A stretch of 13,038 nt of DNA, from positions 1-13,038 of the forward strand of contig QXYP01000060.1 in assembly GCA_009886815.1 (NCBI GenBank), given 5' to 3'. Each line of letters opens with the position of its first letter. Position 1 is the first letter of the stretch. The position numbers and the translations under genes were made by a program. The notes below the pieces were generated by a model. That model did no database searches. It had not been told where the DNA came from and was given only the letters and a program-made list of their open reading frames with translations. Positions 1 through 7,294 of the stretch are shown piece by piece. This DNA comes from Halieaceae bacterium (GTDB taxonomy: Bacteria > Pseudomonadota > Gammaproteobacteria > Pseudomonadales > Halieaceae).

Positions 1-2
1 CT

Positions 3-740
3 GAGCGTGGGAGAGCCGCGGCGGTTTGTAATTATCAGGCGTTGGCCCTCGATCTTGCGGCACTGGGCATTTCCGTCAACTGTGCGCCGGTACTCGATGT
101 GCCCGAAACAGGCGCCCACGACATCATTGGTGATCGTGCTTTTGGCGCTGAGCCGGCAATGGTGGCGGAACTTGGCGCTGCGCTATTGGAGGGGTTCGCG
201 CTATCGGGTGTGGTGGGCGTCGTTAAACACATTCCCGGGCATGGTCGTGCCCTGGCCGACAGTCATGAGGCGCTGCCCAGAGTAACGGCGTCAATTGAGG
301 CATTGAATAGAGACCTCGCGCCGTTTAAGGCCCTGGCACATGCACCAATGGCAATGACCGCCCACATTGTTTACGACGCCTGGGATGCTGAGCAGTGCGC
401 CACGTTGTCGCCAAAGGTTATCGACGAGGTGATCCGCGGGCAGATAGGCTTCGATGGGCTTTTGATGACCGATGATCTTGACATGAAGGCCCTTCAGGGA
501 CCCGTTCCCTTATCGGGCCAACGGTCTTTGGAAGCGGGCTGTGATGTCGTCTTAAATTGCTGGGGTCGAATGGCCGACATGCGCGGGTTGGCGGAGCAGC
601 TACCGCAAGCCACGTCAGCCTGCAAAAGACGGTTGTCTGACGCGATGGCGCTTTGGCGTTCACCGCCGCCGGCTGCTGAAATTGCACAACAGCAGGACGA
701 TCTTTTGGCACAGCGTGATCGGTTATTGCGCGGCGCCTGA
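3..740 (+). CDS. nagZ: Beta-N-acetylhexosaminidase NagZ, 3' part (5' end outside window)
   Basis: NagZ is a cytoplasmic family 3 glycoside hydrolase that removes N-acetylglucosamine from anhydromuropeptides during peptidoglycan recycling. The frame is open from the first complete codon at position 3, so the N-terminal part of the enzyme lies beyond the left edge; about 245 codons remain of a protein usually near 340 residues. Family hallmarks seen are APVLDV near the start, the signature KHIPGHG (family form KHFPGHG) encoded around 225-245, the catalytic loop DSH just after it, and TDDLDM around 468-486, which carries the aspartate nucleophile region (family form SDDLSM). The sequence GCDVVLNCW further on matches the end of the barrel. 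The reading frame ends cleanly at TGA. No strong terminator follows, only a 4-bp GCCT/AGGC hairpin at about 754-765. Identity is secure; only the 5' boundary is missing. Confidence 0.93.
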   Translation, partial: ERGRAAAVCNYQALALDLAALGISVNCAPVLDVPETGAHDIIGDRAFGAEPAMVAELGAALLEGFALSGVVGVVKHIPGHGRALADSHEALPRVTASIEALNRDLAPFKALAHAPMAMTAHIVYDAWDAEQCATLSPKVIDEVIRGQIGFDGLLMTDDLDMKALQGPVPLSGQRSLEAGCDVVLNCWGRMADMRGLAEQLPQATSACKRRLSDAMALWRSPPPAAEIAQQQDDLLAQRDRLLRGA

Positions 741-906
741 TGGTTCTACAAAGCCTTATTAGGCGTTCAAAGTATTCACTGTTATGGCATCAGGTGGTGG
801 GCGCTTGTATTGACCGCGTGCATCAGGTCGATGGCCTGTTTATGATTATTGCTATCCCGGTGTCTGACAGGCGCTGGCGAAATCGATCGTTTGAGGGAAA
901 GAAGTC

Positions 907-1176
907 ATGATGCGTTTTGTATTGCCACTGTTTCTGCTCACTGTGTTGGTGGGCTGTACACCGATGTCGGGCACGAACGTTCCTGAAGATGATAATTCCA
1001 ACAAGGCGGCGGCTACCCAGTGCCGTGACCCACGCCCCATGGTGTGCACCATGGAGTATTCACCGGTGTGTGCCACGCTGGCAGGGGAAAAATTAGCGAC
1101 CTATCCGTCGGGGTGCAACGCCTGCGCCGATATCGCGGTTGCAAGCTGGACCGATGGTCCTTGCGAGGAGAAATAA
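907..1176 (+). CDS. Small Kazal-like cysteine-rich lipoprotein
   Basis: This 89-residue protein begins with a lipoprotein signal peptide (MMRFVLPLFLLTVLVGC); the lipobox LVGC places the acylated cysteine at residue 17. After a polar linker come six cysteines at residues 39, 47, 55, 70, 73 and 86. The core YSPVCATLAG...TYPSGCNAC...DGPC has the arrangement of a Kazal-type domain (PVC, TY, then C-x2-C and a final GxC). Kazal domains elsewhere inhibit serine proteases, but bacterial single-domain lipoproteins of this type have no agreed role, so inhibition is only a possibility. The start ATG at 907 has a purine-rich ribosome site (GAGGGAAAG) upstream; the second ATG at 910 is an alternative. A lone -10-like TATGAT at 841-846 could belong to the operon promoter but lacks a clear -35. 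The stop codon directly abuts the symporter ATG, so the two genes are probably co-transcribed. Confidence 0.8.
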   Translation: MMRFVLPLFLLTVLVGCTPMSGTNVPEDDNSNKAAATQCRDPRPMVCTMEYSPVCATLAGEKLATYPSGCNACADIAVASWTDGPCEEK

Positions 1177-2493
1177 ATGTCTTTGACGAATCGAATCTTA
1201 ATGGCGATGGCTGCCGGCATTGTGCTGGGGTCAGGCCTTGAAGTGCTACTGACACAAATCGATGCCGAATCGTCGTTGGCCAAATTTATCAACACCTATC
1301 TTATTTTTGGTGTGTTCGACGTTGTGGGAAGAATATTCATAGCTTCATTAAAGCTGTTGGTCGTACCGCTGGTATTGGTGTCCTTGATCTGCGGTATGGC
1401 GTCTTTGGGTAACAGCGCAAGAATGGGCGCCATTGCCGGTCGAACGATTGGCTTGTATCTGGTGACGACGTCAACGGCAGTGACCTTGGGTTTGGTCGGC
1501 GCGTCGCTTCTGGGGCCGGGTCGGGGGTTGCAGGTTGAGGCTTCAACGGCCTTCGAGCCGAAAATGCCGCCGCCGCTGACCGATGTTTTGGTCAATATTT
1601 TCCCGTCAAATCCCTTTGCCGCTATGGCGCAAGGCGAAATGTTGCAGGTGATTGTGTTCGCCATTTTGGTGGGCTACTCACTGACCCGAGCGGGTGAGGC
1701 TGGCCAGCGCATAGCGAGCTGGTTTCGAGATATGGAAGCGATCGTCATGAAAATGGTGGGGGTCATGATTGAATTGGCCCCATGGGGCGTATTTGCGCTG
1801 CTGGTGAAGCTGTTCGCGACAATGGGCTTTGGCACCATTATCAATCTGGCGGCGTATTTTCTTACCTTGTCGGGCTTGCTTATTTTTCACGGCGTCGTGT
1901 CTTACGGGCTCCTTCTCAAGGCCACAACCGGGCTCAACCCCGGCATACTCAGAACCAAAATGCGTCGTGTTTGGGCCTTTGCATTTTCGACGGCTTCCTC
2001 GGGAGCGACGCTTCCTATTACCTTGCGTACCGTAGAGAAACGGCTGGGCGTGCCCAAAAGTGTGGCCGGCTTTGCCATTCCCTTGGGGGCTACCGTCAAT
2101 ATGGACGGTACGGCGATTATGCAGGGCGTCGCTACCGTATTTATTGCGCAAGTTTATGGTATCGAGCTCAGTGCCATGCAGCTGCTTATGGTGATCTTAA
2201 CGGCAACACTGGCCTCTATTGGAACGGCCGCTGTCCCAGGTGTGGGACTCATTACGTTATCCTTGGTGCTGACCCAAGCGGGCCTGCCCGTGGAGGGCGT
2301 GGCTCTTATCATTGGCGTTGACCGCTTGCTCGATATGATTCGCACTGCGGTCAATGTCACGGGTGATGCGACCGTGGCAACCATCGTTGCACACCGTGAG
2401 GGGCAGCTCGACGAGACGATTTATAACGATCCCCACGCTGACAGCGACATGGGATCAGAGGCGGCGGCAGCCGAGAGTTCGGAGGTTTCATGA
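1177..2493 (+). CDS. Dicarboxylate/amino acid:cation symporter (DAACS family)
   Basis: This inner-membrane secondary transporter of the glutamate/aspartate/C4-dicarboxylate symporter family is 438 residues long, normal for the family. The architecture is canonical: several N-terminal membrane helices, hairpin loop 1 with the serine-rich STASSGATLP around 271-280, the unwound TM7 motif NMDGT at 309-312 region, hairpin loop 2 GTAAVPGVG around 349-357, and TM8 DRLLDMIRTAVNVTGD around 382-397. The TM8 positions equivalent to the binding residues of the archaeal homologue GltPh (Asp, Arg, Thr, Asn, Asp) are all kept. The arginine argues for an acidic substrate such as aspartate, glutamate or a C4 dicarboxylate, coupled to sodium or protons. 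The exact substrate cannot be read from sequence. AGGAG in the last codons of the preceding gene serves as ribosome site. The end overlaps the next start by four bases (ATGA). The C-terminal tail is acidic and alanine-rich. Confidence 0.92.
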   Translation: MSLTNRILMAMAAGIVLGSGLEVLLTQIDAESSLAKFINTYLIFGVFDVVGRIFIASLKLLVVPLVLVSLICGMASLGNSARMGAIAGRTIGLYLVTTSTAVTLGLVGASLLGPGRGLQVEASTAFEPKMPPPLTDVLVNIFPSNPFAAMAQGEMLQVIVFAILVGYSLTRAGEAGQRIASWFRDMEAIVMKMVGVMIELAPWGVFALLVKLFATMGFGTIINLAAYFLTLSGLLIFHGVVSYGLLLKATTGLNPGILRTKMRRVWAFAFSTASSGATLPITLRTVEKRLGVPKSVAGFAIPLGATVNMDGTAIMQGVATVFIAQVYGIELSAMQLLMVILTATLASIGTAAVPGVGLITLSLVLTQAGLPVEGVALIIGVDRLLDMIRTAVNVTGDATVATIVAHREGQLDETIYNDPHADSDMGSEAAAAESSEVS

Positions 2494-3140
2494 CACTTGC
2501 GGTTACCATAGTTCCTGTTACGCCCTATCAGCAAAATTGCTCGGTGGTGAAGTGTCAGGCAACGGGAAAGGCTGCCATTGTTGACCCGGGTGGTGACATT
2601 GAAAAGATTCTTGCTGCGGTCGAAAAAATGGATGCGCAAGTTGAAAAGATATTGCTAACCCATGGCCATATGGATCACTGCGCGGCGAGTGATGTGTTGC
2701 GCCAGCGGCTGCAGGTACCCATAGAAGGCCCCGAGGAGGGCGATCGCTTTTGGATTGATAAGTTGCCCGAGTGGTGCCAGATGGCCAATTTCCCCCACGC
2801 AGATGCTTTTGAGCCCGATCGCTGGTTGAAAGATGGTGAAACTGTCACGGTAGGCGAGGCTCAGTTTCAAGTGATTCATTGTCCGGGACATACACCGGGG
2901 CATGTGGTGTTTCTTCACACGCCACAAAAGTTAGCTTGGGTGGGTGACGTTATTTTTGCCGGTTCAATTGGCCGTACCGATTTTCCCATGGGGAATCATG
3001 ACGACCTGATTAACTCTATCCGGGAAAAATTATTTCCCCTCGGCGACGATATTCAGTTTATTCCCGGGCATGGGCCTGATTCCACCTTTGGTCGTGAACG
3101 CGCCTCAAACCCGTTTGTGGCCGACACCCGCTTTGGTTAG
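2490..3140 (+). CDS. gloC: Metallo-beta-lactamase-fold hydrolase, GloC/YcbL type (type II glyoxalase-like)
   Basis: This 216-residue cytoplasmic protein matches the E. coli YcbL (GloC) type of hydroxyacylglutathione hydrolase in length and in motifs along its whole length. The start MTLAVTIVPVTPYQQNCSV and the VDPGGD segment are typical. Zinc ligands are visible: HGHMDH at 58-63, the histidine of CPGHTPGH at 134, the aspartate of GDVIF at 153 and the histidine of IPGHGP at 194. The family hydrolyses S-D-lactoylglutathione, the second step of methylglyoxal detoxification. The protein lacks the long C-terminal glutathione-binding domain of GloB, as expected for this short subgroup. The ATG overlaps the TGA of the symporter gene (ATGA), implying translational coupling. 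Fold and metal centre are certain; the exact thioester substrate is inferred from family. Confidence 0.9.
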   Translation: MTLAVTIVPVTPYQQNCSVVKCQATGKAAIVDPGGDIEKILAAVEKMDAQVEKILLTHGHMDHCAASDVLRQRLQVPIEGPEEGDRFWIDKLPEWCQMANFPHADAFEPDRWLKDGETVTVGEAQFQVIHCPGHTPGHVVFLHTPQKLAWVGDVIFAGSIGRTDFPMGNHDDLINSIREKLFPLGDDIQFIPGHGPDSTFGRERASNPFVADTRFG

Positions 3141-3146
3141 TGACCT

Positions 3147-3752
3147 TTGATAGACCGCGAACAAATTGGCGCGTTTAAGCAGGCCTACTCGGCCATGTTT
3201 GATCAAATTGCCCATCCCGATGGCAGCAACTATCCACGCTTGCGCCAATTAATTTGGGGGGCCATTGATCAGCAGGCCAGTGCACTAACCAAACAGCAGC
3301 AAAGTCAGGCCTTGTCGGTATTAACGTATACAACATTGGTCACCGCGGTTGCCTGCGCAGCGGCCGATGCCTTGGACATTGGTCGTCAGGAGCAAGGGCA
3401 GCAGCAGAAGGTCGAAAGAGCCGGGTGGTGCTTGGGATTGGTGTATGCGCTGTCGATGACCCATCCAGAAACGGTCACCGGTGAGACGGCTTTAGAGCTA
3501 CTGGGCAGTGAGTCTATGACGGAGCTGTGTCATATCGCGATACCACCGGGTACCGATGCCACCTTTTGGGGTGAGTTTAGGGTGATGGGTGAAGCTCTGG
3601 TCAATCGCCTCTTTGCGCTATCGCCACTGCGTCCAGAGCGCCCCGAGATTTTACTCTATGCCTTGGGTACCGGTATGGGCCTTTGTACCCGGGAAGAAAT
3701 AGGTCTCCGGTTGGCTTTGGTGCGAGGACTGGTTGCCAGAGCTTACGAGTAA
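3147..3752 (+). CDS. Unrecognised 201-residue protein in the symporter operon
   Basis: I do not recognise this protein. It starts six bases after the hydrolase stop. An in-frame TGA at 3141-3143 limits the start to TTG at 3147 or to the ATG of residue 17 near 3195; the TTG start is preferred because residues 2-16 continue the same hydrophilic, helix-prone pattern, but no good ribosome site is visible for either. The product appears soluble and largely alpha-helical, rich in glutamine and alanine in its first half (DQQASALTKQQQSQALSVL), with a tryptophan-containing LIWGAIDQQ segment and several leucine-rich stretches later. There is no signal peptide, clear membrane helix or metal motif. Tight spacing suggests co-expression with the GloC-type hydrolase. 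It ends about 105 bp before the convergent oxidoreductase gene. Confidence 0.65.
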   Translation: MIDREQIGAFKQAYSAMFDQIAHPDGSNYPRLRQLIWGAIDQQASALTKQQQSQALSVLTYTTLVTAVACAAADALDIGRQEQGQQQKVERAGWCLGLVYALSMTHPETVTGETALELLGSESMTELCHIAIPPGTDATFWGEFRVMGEALVNRLFALSPLRPERPEILLYALGTGMGLCTREEIGLRLALVRGLVARAYE

Positions 3753-3857
3753 CCTAAGGGTTATGCTCAGTGCCCGCCAACAAACGTAGCTTCCTTAGCG
3801 GACTGTTTCGAGGCAACCTTTTCTCCTACGGCCGCCTCGTCGCTGTGCAGACGCAAC
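3753..3857. other. Convergent intergenic spacer with weak inverted repeats
   Basis: The spacer separates two genes that face each other. It holds a short inverted repeat CGAGGC/GCCTCG (3809-3814 and 3834-3839, 19-base loop). A second one, GCAGAC/GTCTGC (3847-3852 and 3861-3866, 8-base loop), overlaps the stop codon of the oxidoreductase gene. Neither is followed by a U-tract on either strand, so they are at best weak or factor-dependent termination signals. Confidence 0.3.
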
Positions 3858-4937
3858 TCAGTCTGCAACAAAACCCTTCCAGCTCGCCATGTAATCGATA
3901 AACGGTGTGCCCAGTCGCTCCTGTTGGAGATACTCACGGGTGACCGGTAGGTCAGCCATGGCAAACTCGGGATCGGCCAAGGCGCGCTGGGGGAAATCAT
4001 GGTGCAAAATGCCCCCTCGTCCGACCATGACAAAATCGAGACCTTGATCGAGGGCGCTTTGGCATTGGGCGGCACTGTACAGCTTACCTGCTGCCCCTAA
4101 TGCAACGCCCTGACGGGGTAGTTCAGTAAAAATCTCGAGCAGCGACTGACCCTCAAACTCCTCATCATGTGCGGGTTTCGTGAGATCCCACAGTGACATA
4201 TCGAGATAATCAAGCCGCTCGTCGACAAGCAATGCTGCGGCCAAGTCGCGAATCTCTGCGGTTCGTTGTCCAAAGCGCTCGGGAGACAAACGCACACCCA
4301 AACTAAAGCCTCGTCCACAGCGTTCATTAACACCCGCGATAACGTCCCAAAGTATTTTCGCTCGACTTGCGGCGTTACCCCCGTAACCATCTTCGCGTTG
4401 GTTGTATTGGGGGCTCAGAAATTCAGAGAGCAGATAACCGTGAGCGCCATGAAGTTCCACACCATCAAAGCCCGCTTTTTGGCAGCGTTCTGCCGCGGCA
4501 ATAAAGTCGTCAATAAGGGCTTGTACTTGCTCGTCACTCATTGCCTTTGAGCCGGTTTCTTCATCGTCTGAGGGGCATTGCGGAACCCCTGCGCAGTAGT
4601 CGGGCTGGGAACGCATACCGCTGTGTTGCAGTTGCACCACCGCATGACTGTTGTGGGCTTTGATACCTGCTGCTAGACGCGTTAGGCCTGGAATGTGCCG
4701 GTCGTCGTGGGCACCTAGTTGTCCGGGAAAGCCAACGCCTGAGTGTTGTACTGAGGCGGCACAGGTCATGGTCAGCCCAAATCCTCCTTCAGCGCGATAA
4801 GTGAGCCATTGGTATTCGTCGTCACTCAATACGCCATCGGTACCACTTTGCAGATTGGTCAGGGGCGCAAGCATGAAGCGATTTTCGAGCTTGGCACCAT
4901 TATTAAAGGTCAGTGCGTCACAGAGCTGGGCGGTCAT
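3858..4937 (-). CDS. NADH:flavin oxidoreductase, old yellow enzyme family
   Basis: This 359-residue cytoplasmic FMN enzyme reduces activated carbon-carbon double bonds (enals, enones) or nitro/ester substrates using NAD(P)H. Seen in order are NRFMLAPLTN at 19-28 (FMN-binding start of the barrel, with the threonine typical of classical members), QLQHSG at 102-107, HGAHGYLL at 163-170 (the paired histidines binding substrate and the following catalytic tyrosine), DGYGGNAASR at 183-192, VRLSPE at 215-220 and the phosphate-binding VGRGG at 305-309. Length is normal and no extra iron-sulfur or FAD domain follows, so it is a single-domain member. The ATG at 4937 is preceded by ACAGGAATCTCC, with a usable ribosome site. 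A near-perfect dyad lies 14-29 bp upstream of the start (separate entry). No regulator gene is adjacent. The physiological substrate cannot be told from sequence. Confidence 0.92.
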   Translation of the reverse strand: MTAQLCDALTFNNGAKLENRFMLAPLTNLQSGTDGVLSDDEYQWLTYRAEGGFGLTMTCAASVQHSGVGFPGQLGAHDDRHIPGLTRLAAGIKAHNSHAVVQLQHSGMRSQPDYCAGVPQCPSDDEETGSKAMSDEQVQALIDDFIAAAERCQKAGFDGVELHGAHGYLLSEFLSPQYNQREDGYGGNAASRAKILWDVIAGVNERCGRGFSLGVRLSPERFGQRTAEIRDLAAALLVDERLDYLDMSLWDLTKPAHDEEFEGQSLLEIFTELPRQGVALGAAGKLYSAAQCQSALDQGLDFVMVGRGGILHHDFPQRALADPEFAMADLPVTREYLQQERLGTPFIDYMASWKGFVAD

Positions 4938-4950
4938 GGAGATTCCTGTA

Positions 4951-4966
4951 GCGCCGTTAACAGCGC
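4951..4966. promoter_or_regulatory. Near-perfect dyad upstream of the oxidoreductase gene; possible operator
   Basis: GCGCCGTTAACAGCGC is symmetric about GTTAAC with only one mismatched pair. It sits 14-29 bp upstream of the oxidoreductase start codon, between the likely ribosome site and any promoter further upstream, a position suited to a dimeric repressor. Old yellow enzyme genes are often controlled by TetR, MarR or similar repressors, but none is encoded nearby. The dyad itself is seen; an operator role is inference. A TATACT hexamer on the minus strand further upstream (around 5070) could be a -10 element, but it has no convincing -35. Confidence 0.35.
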
Positions 4967-5395
4967 GGTTATCAAGCTAAAGGGCAAAGTTTTTCGGTAA
5001 ACCTTAGAGTGTTTGTAAGCGCTAGTGAAACAGGCTTGTGTCTACTTCGAACGAGGAAGCCGAAACAAAGTATAGGTCCAGAGGCGCTTTCATTTAAAGG
5101 GCGCAATGTTAACAGCACAGTAGGGCTTGAGGGTTTTAAAGCCAATGCGTTGACGCCCGAAAGGCTTGTAAAAGTGGAGGCTTGCGAAAGAGAGCCGATG
5201 CGTAGGGCAACGTGAGTTTTTTGTTGCGCGATAGGGTTGCACGAGAGGGTTGAACGATAGAGCTCGGGAATCGCAGCGTTGGGCGGATACAGCCTCTAGC
5301 GCTTAGCCGCCCTCCATGTTGCCTGCCCTCGCCAAGGGTGCTGTTAACTGTGGTTGTGAAGGCAATCTTGGGGTGTCATGTCGACCGAGTGCTAA
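4967..5395. other. Long intergenic region without a convincing gene
   Basis: No frame here reads like a protein; the few short open frames lack ribosome sites and have irregular composition. Visible items are two further GTTAAC hexamers (5108-5113 and 5343-5348), an imperfect GCGCTTT/AAAG-GGCGC inverted repeat at about 5084-5104, a GCAAC/GTTGC pair at 5207-5227, and a GGGCGG/CCGCCC inverted repeat at about 5283-5315. The region should contain the promoter of the oxidoreductase gene and might encode a small RNA, but I cannot identify one. Confidence 0.4.
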
Positions 5396-5458
5396 GCGCG
5401 TGGCGCCTAGTGCCCGGTGATTTGTGCCGTCAAATGCTATCCGGTCTAGGCCACGCGC
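5396..5458 (-). terminator. Long imperfect hairpin at the 3' end of deaD
   Basis: GCGCGTGGC (5396-5404) pairs with GCCACGCGC (5450-5458), CTAG (5407-5410) with CTAG (5446-5449), CCGG (5414-5417) with CCGG (5441-5444) and ATTTG (5420-5424) with CAAAT (5431-5435) around a six-base loop. That is about 22 paired bases with small bulges. On the deaD transcript the 5' arm includes the last codons and the stop codon. There is no U-tract after it, so it is not a standard intrinsic terminator; it could be a 3'-end stabilising or processing structure. Pairing is read directly from sequence, function is inferred. Confidence 0.5.
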
Positions 5459-7200
5459 CCCATGGCTAGATGTACGCCCTTGACCCGAGTTTTTTTCAGG
5501 TGCTTGAGAATGGACTTCGGAATACCCTCGGGCAGATCAATGGTGGAACACTCTTCCAGAATGTTGATCATGCCAATGTATTGCCCCTCAATGCCGGCTT
5601 CATTAGCAATAGCGCCCATCAGCTCACCCGGTTTCACCCCGTGTTTGCGACCCACTTCCACGCGAAAGCGCTCCATCGGCACGTCAGGGTGATCCCGCAG
5701 GGGTCGCGCTTCGCCAAGGTGTTTCTCGCTCTTTGGTGCAGAAGGGGTATCGGACTCAGAGGCGGCTGACTTTTTTTGCAAGCCTTGCCGGCGCTCTTTG
5801 CGATTGGGTTTTTGAGCCTTTTCGTCTCGGTTATCTCGAGCCCCATAAGGCGAGTGCTTGTCAGCCTTGGCGTGTTTTGCGCCTTTGCTGGCCCCTGGGT
5901 TGTGCAGCATGCCAGCCAGAGCAACCGCAATACTTCGGTAGTCGCAATTGGCGTCGTTGTTCAGGGTATCGATAATATCTTCAAGTTCTGCTTGCATGGG
6001 ATCTGCAAGGGCGGCTCGAATACTGTTGGCAAAGGCCTCTCGGCGCTTGGCGTCAATGGCCAGTACTGAAGGTAGGCGGATTTCGGGAATCGACTGGCGC
6101 GTTAGGCGTTCAATATTGCGCAGCATTCTCCGTTCTCGAGGTACGACAAACAAAATGGCTTTGCCCTTGCGTCCCGCACGACCCGTGCGGCCAATACGGT
6201 GTACGTAGGCTTCTTCATCGAAGGGCACGTCATAGTTAATGACATGGGTAATTCGATCAACGTCGAGGCCCCGTGCAGCGACATCAGTGGCCACTAAAAC
6301 ATCGAGTGCCCCGCTTTTTAAATCGCCGACGGTTCGTAGTCGTACTTTTTGATCCATATCGCCGTTAAGTGGCGATGCTTTGAGGCCACTCTGTCGGAGT
6401 TGCTCGGCGATCACCGTGGTGCTCTCACGGGTTCGCGTAAATACAATAACCCCCTCGGTATCTTCGAAAGCCAGTAGGCGCTTTAAAGCTTCGAGTTTGC
6501 TGGCGCCTTTGGCCAGCCAGTAGCATTGTTCAATGTTTTCGTTGGTTGTTGCGGCGGCGGCTACCGATATTTCAGCGGGATTACTGAGGTGTTTGTTAGC
6601 AATGTCGCGAACCCGCTTGGGCATGGTGGCTGAAAATAGCGCGACTTTGCGCTGCTTTGGGGTTTTCGCCAAGATCGTATCGACATCGTCGATAAAACCC
6701 ATGCGCAACATCTCATCGGCTTCATCGAGGACGACGGCATTGATGCCCGTTAAATCGATACTGCGACGCTCAATATGGTCAAGGAGTCGTCCGGGGGTGG
6801 CGACAACGATATGGGTGCCCTCCCGCAAAGACTTTAGTTGCTGGCGCATATCGGCGCCGCCAAAAATGCTGAGAATTCTTAGTCCCCCCATGCCACGGCC
6901 ATAGCTACGAAAGGCATCGGCAACCTGCTGGGCGAGTTCGCGCGTGGGGCACAGTACGAGTGCCTGTGGGCTACGCACTTTGACGTCGATATTCGCAAGG
7001 ATAGGTAACGCGAACGCCGCGGTTTTCCCCGTACCGGTTTGTGCCAGCCCGACAACGTCTCGCCCTTCCAACAACAGGGGGATCGTGCCCGCCTGAATGG
7101 GTGTGGCGGTCTCGTAGCCTAGTGCCTGCAGGTTGTCCTGTAGAAAGGCCGGTAATCCCAACGCATCGAAACGGCTGGGCTGGGTGTCTGGGGTGCTCAT
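5446..7200 (-). CDS. deaD: DEAD-box ATP-dependent RNA helicase DeaD/CsdA
   Basis: This 584-residue cytoplasmic RNA helicase of the DeaD/CsdA group remodels structured RNA in ribosome assembly and mRNA decay, especially in the cold. All helicase motifs are present: FDALGLP...TPIQ Q motif at 11-36, AQTGTGKT at 53-60 (Walker A), PTRELA at 85-90, TPGR at 135-138, DEAD at 159-162, SAT at 190-192, ARGLD at 309-313 and HRIGRTGRAGR at 334-344. A basic, low-complexity linker (about 435-500, many Lys, Arg and Ser) leads to a C-terminal RRM-like DbpA RNA-binding domain at about 505-580 (RFRVEVGRKHGVKPGELMGAI). The tail after this domain is short compared with the enterobacterial protein. The ATG at 7200 follows AGAGGA with a nine-base spacing. 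A 165-bp leader separates it from the upstream amidohydrolase gene, so it probably has its own promoter. The stop codon lies in a long hairpin. Confidence 0.95.
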   Translation of the reverse strand: MSTPDTQPSRFDALGLPAFLQDNLQALGYETATPIQAGTIPLLLEGRDVVGLAQTGTGKTAAFALPILANIDVKVRSPQALVLCPTRELAQQVADAFRSYGRGMGGLRILSIFGGADMRQQLKSLREGTHIVVATPGRLLDHIERRSIDLTGINAVVLDEADEMLRMGFIDDVDTILAKTPKQRKVALFSATMPKRVRDIANKHLSNPAEISVAAAATTNENIEQCYWLAKGASKLEALKRLLAFEDTEGVIVFTRTRESTTVIAEQLRQSGLKASPLNGDMDQKVRLRTVGDLKSGALDVLVATDVAARGLDVDRITHVINYDVPFDEEAYVHRIGRTGRAGRKGKAILFVVPRERRMLRNIERLTRQSIPEIRLPSVLAIDAKRREAFANSIRAALADPMQAELEDIIDTLNNDANCDYRSIAVALAGMLHNPGASKGAKHAKADKHSPYGARDNRDEKAQKPNRKERRQGLQKKSAASESDTPSAPKSEKHLGEARPLRDHPDVPMERFRVEVGRKHGVKPGELMGAIANEAGIEGQYIGMINILEECSTIDLPEGIPKSILKHLKKTRVKGVHLAMGRVA

Positions 7201-7294
7201 GGCGGGTAGTCCTCTAGCGGGATCGTCACCCTACGCGCCAAGGCAAGCAGCTACAACCTAATTAACAGCGCACTTTTGCGTGTTTTTAAAGTGA

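Noticed and set aside
754..765. GCCT/AGGC hairpin after nagZ as a terminator
   Set aside because: The stem is only four base pairs and no U-tract follows.
5009..5215. Short 68-codon open frame on the plus strand in the gene-free interval
   Set aside because: It has no ribosome site, no recognisable domain and an irregular composition unlike the neighbouring genes.
5276..5284. GCGTTGGGC resembling the core of an integron attC site
   Set aside because: No partner core with the required spacing was found on either side and there is no integrase gene, so a recombination site cannot be supported.
5470..6904. Several plus-strand open frames of 80-123 codons opposite deaD
   Set aside because: They are antisense to a full-length helicase with all its motifs and only reflect codon bias of the real gene.
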